A stretch of DNA of 18,494 nucleotides from WLMZ01 sp031367435 (GTDB lineage Bacteria > Actinomycetota > Acidimicrobiia > Acidimicrobiales > Ilumatobacteraceae). The position numbers were made by a program, and so were the translations under genes. The stretch is taken from contig JANLPV010000008.1 of assembly GCA_031367435.1 (NCBI GenBank), positions 1 through 18,494 of the forward strand, read 5' to 3'. Shown here piece by piece: positions 13,992 through 18,494 of the stretch; within the stretch, counting starts at the first letter, position 1; every line of letters starts with the position of its first letter. The notes below the pieces were generated by a model. The model did not search any database. It saw nothing but the letters and a program-made list of their open reading frames with translations, and was not told the DNA's origin.

Positions 13992-14186
13992 GTGCGAGTT
14001 CATGTCGATCCAGACAAATGCCAGGGGCATAACCGCTGCTACGCGTTGGCGCCCGAGTTGTTCGATGTCGATGACTTGGGAAATGCCGTCGAGTTGAACG
14101 ACGGCGTCGTTGCCGAGGGTCTCGAACACAAGGCCCGTCTTGCGGTGGCGAACTGCCCCGAATACGCAATCACGATCACGGAGTAG
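13992..14186 (+). CDS. 3Fe-4S ferredoxin (P450-associated)
   Basis: The 64-residue single-cluster ferredoxin has ligands Cys10 and Cys16 in CQGHNRC and Cys55 in NCPEYAI. His13 replaces the fourth Cys, a pattern known from actinobacterial ferredoxins that serve P450s. Such proteins carry electrons from a ferredoxin reductase to the P450 heme; no reductase gene is in the window. The start is GTG 13992, with GAGG 7 nt upstream. It lies 4 nt before the P450 gene, whose Shine-Dalgarno sits in the ferredoxin's last codons, so the two are translationally coupled. Confidence 0.93.
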   Translation: MRVHVDPDKCQGHNRCYALAPELFDVDDLGNAVELNDGVVAEGLEHKARLAVANCPEYAITITE

Positions 14187-14190
14187 CACC

Positions 14191-15426
14191 ATGGCCGCCA
14201 ACCGACACGCGCCTGTAACCGATTTCGCCACCGACTTCGATCACACCGATCCAACATGGGTCAACAACCCGTTTCCGATCTGGGATGACCTACGCCAAAC
14301 GTGTCCGATCGCGCACAGCGACCGATACGGCGGCACCTGGCTGCCAGTCACCCATGAGCACGTCTCCGCAATCGCGTATGACACCGAGAACTTCACATCG
14401 CGTGCAGTCGTGGTCAGCGAAGCCCGGCCTGGACCTAACGATCTGCCGGCGCCGATCGGTATAGCTCCGCCGATCACATCCGATCCGCCCTTTCACGCGA
14501 TGGCACGGCGCATCCTGCTGCCGGCCTTTGCGCCTCGCAAGATCGAGGCGCCCGAGCCGTTCACGCGGCAGCTGTGCAATGACCTCCTCGATGAGCTGGA
14601 GGGCAAGGACGTTGTCGACGCCGCGATCGACTACGCCCAGCACATTCCGCTGCGCGTCATCGCGAAGATGCTCGGCTTCCCGGCTGAAGATGCCGACTAT
14701 TTCCGGCACATCATTCATCTCATTCTCGAAGAGGGCATCACCATTGGCGAAGACGAGGAAGAGCGATTCGCTGAGCAACAAAGCATCGACGGATACTTCG
14801 ACCGTCAGATTGCCGATCACGTCACGAACCCGCGCGACGACCTCACGACGTTCCTGCTCGAAGCCGAACTTGACGGCAACAAACTCATGCACGAACACGT
14901 GCGCGGCACGATGACGCTCATTCTTGTGGCAGGAATCGACACCACTTGGTCGGCGATTGGTGCGTCGTTGTGGCACCTCGCACAGCACCCGCTCGATCGC
15001 AAGCGCCTCGCCGCCGAGCCGGAACTGATGCCGTTCGCGATCGAGGAGATGCTGCGCGCGTACGCACCAGTCACCATGGCGCGCATGGTGGCCAAGGATG
15101 TAGAAGTCGGCGGTTGCCCGATGAAAGAGGGTGACTGGGTGTTGCTTCCCTTCCCCGCAGCGAACCGTGACCCCGCGTTCTTCGATCGTGCCGATGAGGT
15201 CCTCATCGACCGTGAGGAAAATCGACACTCGGCATTCGGACTCGGCATTCATCGCTGCCTCGGATCGAACCTCGCGCGCATGGAGCTTCGTGTCGCTGTC
15301 GAGGAGTGGATGAAGCGTTACCCCGATTTCGAGTTGGGCGAGGTAGACGGCCAGCCTGCAACCGTTACCTGGGCGGCCGGCCAAGTGCGCGGTCCGCGCA
15401 GTATCCCGGTGCGCATCAACGCCTAA
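14191..15426 (+). CDS. cytochrome P450
   Basis: The 411-residue soluble bacterial P450 has the I-helix oxygen-activation motif AGIDTT at 247-252, EMLR at 286-289 as the ExxR salt bridge, and the heme loop FGLGIHRCLG at 349-358 with Cys356 as iron ligand. It opens TWVNNPFPIWDDLRQTCPIAHSD, typical of class I bacterial P450s. It should hydroxylate a hydrophobic substrate using electrons from the adjacent ferredoxin. The CYP family cannot be assigned by eye. The ATG at 14191 follows GGAG (14180-14183) by 7 nt, and the stop overlaps the convergent DUF4262 gene by 4 bp. Neighbouring ligase and dioxygenase genes suggest catabolism of a lipid-like compound, which is inference. Confidence 0.95.
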   Translation: MAANRHAPVTDFATDFDHTDPTWVNNPFPIWDDLRQTCPIAHSDRYGGTWLPVTHEHVSAIAYDTENFTSRAVVVSEARPGPNDLPAPIGIAPPITSDPPFHAMARRILLPAFAPRKIEAPEPFTRQLCNDLLDELEGKDVVDAAIDYAQHIPLRVIAKMLGFPAEDADYFRHIIHLILEEGITIGEDEEERFAEQQSIDGYFDRQIADHVTNPRDDLTTFLLEAELDGNKLMHEHVRGTMTLILVAGIDTTWSAIGASLWHLAQHPLDRKRLAAEPELMPFAIEEMLRAYAPVTMARMVAKDVEVGGCPMKEGDWVLLPFPAANRDPAFFDRADEVLIDREENRHSAFGLGIHRCLGSNLARMELRVAVEEWMKRYPDFELGEVDGQPATVTWAAGQVRGPRSIPVRINA

Positions 15427-15932
15427 GCCGTGCCGTCCGGAAGTTGGGTTGAGTGTCCGATCACCGGCTGGGCCAGGCTTAGATGCTGCGCATAGCCGAC
15501 CTCGGTCGGCAAGAAGCCGTTGCGGTCTGGCCAGAGGAGTTGCGCCATCGCGAACTGCTCGCCGCGATACCACGCCTGCGCAGTGGTGAAGTAGTGACCG
15601 TGTTCGCTCACGTCAATTGGCGCGAACACGCAGCGAAGCTCGTTATCGAGTAAGCCAACGAGCTCGACACCGAGCGGTATCTCCGTTCCACCTTGCAACA
15701 AGTCGACCACCAAAGTGAGCAGTCCACTTGCGGCAACCGGAGTGAGACCGAAGATCACGACCTCCGCGAAACCGGTGAGCGCAGGCAGGCCGATTGTGTA
15801 GCAGTAGCCCGGCGTGGCCGGTCTGGTCTCAGCGTTGGCGAGGACCGGTTCGAGCGCCCACCCTTTCGTCTCGATCATCCACTCGATCTTCTCTGCGTGT
15901 GGAATGTGAAAGTCCGCGAAGGCGTCGCTCAT
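15423..15932 (-). CDS. DUF4262 domain-containing protein
   Basis: The 169-residue product matches DUF4262: PGYCYTIGLPALTGFAEVVIFGLTP near 41-65 is the family hallmark (a YT(V/I)GL motif followed by hydrophobic (I/V)FGL), and YFTTAQAWYRGEQFAMAQLLWPDRNGFLP is the typical C-terminal part. The function is unknown; the proteins are cytoplasmic. The ATG at 15932 is one base after the stop of the phosphotransferase gene, so the two form an operon and are probably co-translated. The end is convergent with the P450. Confidence 0.85.
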   Translation of the reverse strand: MSDAFADFHIPHAEKIEWMIETKGWALEPVLANAETRPATPGYCYTIGLPALTGFAEVVIFGLTPVAASGLLTLVVDLLQGGTEIPLGVELVGLLDNELRCVFAPIDVSEHGHYFTTAQAWYRGEQFAMAQLLWPDRNGFLPTEVGYAQHLSLAQPVIGHSTQLPDGTA

Positions 15933-15933
15933 G

Positions 15934-16983
15934 TCAGATCAACGATTCGCTCTCCAGATCGAGCGCATGTTGCAGGTGCCGTGTTGCCATCGCTGCGAAC
16001 ATGGCTTCGCTTCGGTCCGTGCCGCCCACGATCTGCGATGCAATCACGGCCATGATCACCCCCGAGAAAGCCTCACGTCGATACTGCTGCCATGCCCATT
16101 CGTGGTCGATATCGATGTCGTAATCACGCTGCAGTGCATCGACGTATTCGGTGACCAAGTCGCGTTCGATCGTGACGCGATCCGCAGGAAGAGGGCCGGC
16201 ACCGAGAAAGTACGAGACGTCGCCCATGGCGGGCCCATGCCCCGGTGATTGCCAGTCGACAGTGGCGATCGGCGATCCGCCGACCGCCGTCGCGAACATC
16301 AGATTGTCGAGGCGGTAATCCCCATGCGTCACCGTCAGCGGCGAGTCGCGGCCGTCGACCCATTCCGCGATGCGACTACCAAACCGCTGCACCAACGCCG
16401 TTGCTTCGGCTGACAGGTACGTGCCATAGGTAGCCATGAATCCGGGAAAGAGCATCGCCCACATGCCCGCCAGCATCATGCCGTCGTCGGGACCCGTGCG
16501 ACGACTCAGCCATTCGATATCCGCAAGCGTCGCGTCGCCCCAACGCGGCCCATGCAGTCGGGCCAGTTCAAGAACGGCGACCCGTGCATGCTCGACCGAG
16601 CAGCCAAGGATCTGATCGCCCTGTGCAGCGGGAGCGAGGTCTTCGAGCACGATCACGAAGTCGCCATCGAAGGCGTTCCATTCGGCGTGATAACAGCGCG
16701 GCACGCGGATATCGACGGTGGGTGCCACTTCGTTGTAGAACTTCACCTCGCGCTCGTAGTTGCGCAGCGCCATGCCCGTAGCACGGCTCGTTTCGTCTGG
16801 CGATGGCAGCTTCACCACAACACTGCTGGGTACGTACGCGGGTAGATCGCCTGTCGGGCCGCGTAGCGACAGCCGCAGATTCATCCCCACGAGACCATCG
16901 CCGATCCGTTGGGTCTCGAAGATCTCGACCGCGGCATCAAAGACGTCGGATAGCCACTCATCAGTTACTTGCTCAGGTCCCAC
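15934..16983 (-). CDS. phosphotransferase family protein (aminoglycoside/ecdysteroid kinase-like)
   Basis: The 349-residue kinase-like protein has a glycine-rich nucleotide loop region (RIGDGLVGMNLRL), the ATP-binding Lys in VVVKLPSP, the catalytic loop HGDYRLDNLMF at about 220-230 and the metal-binding VDWQ at 242-245. Relatives phosphorylate small hydroxylated molecules such as sterols, aminoglycosides, choline or acyl carriers, and many actinobacterial copies sit beside acyl-CoA metabolism genes. The substrate is unknown. I prefer the GTG at 16983 over the TTG at 17007 because a minus-strand TACCGT ends exactly 8 nt upstream of the GTG, matching the divergent gene's layout. A DUF4262 gene follows directly. 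Confidence 0.85.
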   Translation of the reverse strand: MGPEQVTDEWLSDVFDAAVEIFETQRIGDGLVGMNLRLSLRGPTGDLPAYVPSSVVVKLPSPDETSRATGMALRNYEREVKFYNEVAPTVDIRVPRCYHAEWNAFDGDFVIVLEDLAPAAQGDQILGCSVEHARVAVLELARLHGPRWGDATLADIEWLSRRTGPDDGMMLAGMWAMLFPGFMATYGTYLSAEATALVQRFGSRIAEWVDGRDSPLTVTHGDYRLDNLMFATAVGGSPIATVDWQSPGHGPAMGDVSYFLGAGPLPADRVTIERDLVTEYVDALQRDYDIDIDHEWAWQQYRREAFSGVIMAVIASQIVGGTDRSEAMFAAMATRHLQHALDLESESLI

Positions 16984-16991
16984 GGTCGAGC

Positions 16992-17001
16992 ACGGTAGCG
17001 T
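16992..17001. promoter_or_regulatory. bidirectional promoter core with overlapping -10 hexamers
   Basis: Plus-strand TAGCGT (16996-17001) and minus-strand TACCGT (16997-16992) share a TA step. Each hexamer ends 8 nt before its own GTG (17010 plus, 16983 minus). Symmetric -10 elements driving divergent transcription are documented in bacteria. Both transcripts would be leaderless. Confidence 0.5.
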
Positions 17002-17009
17002 CCACAACC

Positions 17010-17828
17010 GTGACAGTTACTAACGAGAGCGCCATCGCCGACCACGTCGATCGCGTCAACAACGCTGGCTACACGATCATCGAAAATGCGTTCTCCGCCG
17101 ACCTCGCCGATGAACTCGTGGCCGACCTCACACGACTCGAACACAGTCTCAACATCGAGCCCGCAGCCAATGGGTTTGAGGGGTACAACACGTGGCGCAT
17201 CTACAACCTGTTGATCCATGGAGCGTTGTATACGCAGATTCCTGTGCATCCCATCGTGTTGGCGATCATGCACAAGATTCTTGGTGATGGCTGCCTCGTC
17301 AGCAGCCTGTCGTCGATCTGCATCGGCCCCGGCGAAGTGGCTCAGCCGATCCATGCCGACGATCAACTGTTGCCACTGCCAAAGCCGCACATAGCCACGA
17401 TCGCGAACGGTATGTGGGCACTCACCGATTTCACCGAGGACAATGGCGCGACGCGAATCATCCCCGGTTCCCACACGGCTGACCATTCACCCCAATACGG
17501 CGCCGCGCAGGAATCAATCGCGGCCGAGATGCCGAAGGGAAGCATCCTGGTCTGGCACGGCTCGCTCTGGCACGGCGGCGGGGCCAACACCACCGAGGTC
17601 CGCCGATGGGGTATCGCAATGAACTATTGCGCCGGCTGGGTTCGCCAGCAAGAGAACCAACAACTCGGCATCCCTCTCGACATCGCCCGCGACTTCTCTC
17701 CCGCCTTGCAAGAACTGTGCGGATTTCACATCTATCGCGGCCTCATCGGTCACATCGAGAAACGCTCCCCCGCTGAGCTGTTGTTGAATACGCAACGATC
17801 CACCGAAATGCTGTGGCAACGCACCTGA
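17010..17828 (+). CDS. phytanoyl-CoA dioxygenase (PhyH) family Fe(II)/2-oxoglutarate oxygenase
   Basis: The 272-residue double-stranded beta-helix oxygenase has the iron facial triad: His115 and Asp117 in PIHADDQLL and the distal His188 in GSLWHGGGAN, with ARG-type 2-oxoglutarate contacts likely at Arg198 or Arg199. FTEDNGATRIIPGSHT at 141-156 is the family signature. These enzymes hydroxylate acyl-CoA or other small substrates with O2 and 2-oxoglutarate; the substrate here is unknown. The GTG start at 17010 agrees with the TAnnnT hexamer 8 nt upstream and gives the normal family length. It is divergent from the phosphotransferase operon across 26 bp. SURF1 follows 19 bp after the stop. Confidence 0.9.
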   Translation: MTVTNESAIADHVDRVNNAGYTIIENAFSADLADELVADLTRLEHSLNIEPAANGFEGYNTWRIYNLLIHGALYTQIPVHPIVLAIMHKILGDGCLVSSLSSICIGPGEVAQPIHADDQLLPLPKPHIATIANGMWALTDFTEDNGATRIIPGSHTADHSPQYGAAQESIAAEMPKGSILVWHGSLWHGGGANTTEVRRWGIAMNYCAGWVRQQENQQLGIPLDIARDFSPALQELCGFHIYRGLIGHIEKRSPAELLLNTQRSTEMLWQRT

Positions 17829-17842
17829 CCGATACCGTCAGG
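17824..17842. promoter_or_regulatory. inverted repeat with -10 hexamer upstream of SURF1
   Basis: CCTGAC (17824-17829) and GTCAGG (17837-17842) flank a 7-nt loop and overlap the dioxygenase stop. TACCGT (17833-17838) inside it ends 9 nt before the ATG at 17848, suiting a leaderless promoter. It may also act as a small hairpin or operator. Confidence 0.35.
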
Positions 17843-17847
17843 GAGAC

Positions 17848-18494
17848 ATGTACAGGTTCTTGCTCCGCCCCAAATGGCTACTGTTGCACGTTGTCATCCT
17901 CATGTCCGTTGTTGGAATGCTCGCGCTCGCGCGTTGGCAGTGGGATAAGCACATCGCCCGCGACGCATTCGTAGCCGACGTGCAGGCACGCCAAGCAGCC
18001 GCTCCCCAAGATCTTGCGCTGTTACTCGTTACGCACACAAGCGCTGCCGACATCGAGTGGTACCGCGTTGCTGCGTCCGGGTCATATCTGACCCACGGCG
18101 AGCTTCGCCAGATCAACCGAACACAAAACGGCGTCAACGGGGTCAATGTGCTCACCCCGTTCCAGATCGCGAACGGACCCGTCCTTCTCGTGAACCGCGG
18201 CTTTGTGCCGGACGGCCTTACGGTGACCGCTGCCCCGACAGGCACCCTGCGAGTTGGTGGCACAGCGCACACGACGCAGACACGCAAGACGGGCGAGCTC
18301 ACCGACGACGAGAGCGCAACGAACACCGAGGTCCGCCGCGTCGACCTCGCACTGATTGCCAAACGGATCAACATCGACCTTGCCCCGGTGTACATCGACT
18401 TCATCGCATCGGAACCCGCGTCGCCGACGCCACCGACGCGGGTCCCTCCGCCCAACCTCGGCAGCGGTCCCCCGCACGTGTCGTACACCGTGCA
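17848..18494 (+). CDS. SURF1 family protein, cut by the window end
   Basis: The visible 215 residues show a basic start (MYRFLLRPKWLLLHVV) and one membrane segment at about 10-30. Then come ALARWQWDKHIARDAF with the SURF1 region (WQ...R), AASGSYLTHGE, VLTPF, the conserved LLVNRGFVP loop, and GPPHVSYTV just before the window ends, where the second membrane segment should follow (typical family pattern GPH-SY). SURF1 proteins assist assembly of heme-copper cytochrome oxidase at the membrane. A Pro-rich stretch SPTPPTRVPPPN precedes the C-terminus. The start is ATG 17848; GGGAG lies only 2 nt upstream and a -10 hexamer 9 nt upstream, so it may be leaderless. Confidence 0.85.
   Translation, partial: MYRFLLRPKWLLLHVVILMSVVGMLALARWQWDKHIARDAFVADVQARQAAAPQDLALLLVTHTSAADIEWYRVAASGSYLTHGELRQINRTQNGVNGVNVLTPFQIANGPVLLVNRGFVPDGLTVTAAPTGTLRVGGTAHTTQTRKTGELTDDESATNTEVRRVDLALIAKRINIDLAPVYIDFIASEPASPTPPTRVPPPNLGSGPPHVSYTV

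Noticed and set aside
14290..15573. Long open frame (427 codons) on the minus strand opposite the P450
   Set aside because: It is a high-GC shadow of the P450, whose motifs are complete on the plus strand. The minus-strand translation has no recognisable domain and also overlaps DUF4262.

Overview
The window looks like chromosomal DNA from a high-GC actinobacterium. My best guess is an uncultured relative of Acidimicrobiia. The guess rests on the gene mix (FadD-type acyl-CoA ligase, P450 with a His-type 3Fe-4S ferredoxin, DinB/DUF664, Arr, SURF1), frequent GTG starts, and several starts that look leaderless, with a TAnnnT hexamer 7-9 nt upstream. No taxonomic marker is present, so this stays an inference.

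Left part (1-3227): possible remnant coding sequence, a DinB/DUF664 protein, a divergent pair of rifampin ADP-ribosyltransferase (arr) and TetR regulator around a palindromic operator-like site, then a sparse stretch with one zinc-ribbon ORF.

Middle (3228-5299): a compact integrated element of about 2.0 kb in the 3' end of a tRNA-Gly(GCC) gene. A 41-bp direct repeat (40/41 identical) bounds it: one copy is the 3' part of the intact tRNA, the other lies at the far end. Between them sit a tyrosine recombinase and a two-gene cargo, DUF4160 followed 1 nt later by DUF2442, a possible toxin-antitoxin-like pair. Three 11-nt phased repeats and a 14-bp perfect hairpin lie between the integrase and the tRNA. 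This is the most interesting structure here.

Right of the tRNA (5324-9203): an EamA-type exporter broken by two compensating frameshifts and coupled to a 75-residue ORF; a divergent pair of small membrane proteins, one with a highly acidic repetitive tail; and metX (homoserine O-acetyltransferase) behind a good promoter and a SAM-type riboswitch.

Far right (9237-18494): a catabolism-like region. A FadD-like ligase and an isocitrate lyase/PEP mutase-family enzyme form a minus-strand operon. Divergent to them are a SET-domain protein, a saccharopine dehydrogenase-like oxidoreductase, a small ORF, a 3Fe-4S ferredoxin and a cytochrome P450. A convergent DUF4262/phosphotransferase operon follows. 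It shares a 26-bp bidirectional promoter with a phytanoyl-CoA dioxygenase-family protein, and a SURF1-like protein runs off the window end. The ligase, P450/ferredoxin and dioxygenase suggest oxidation and CoA activation of a hydrophobic substrate, but which one cannot be read from sequence.
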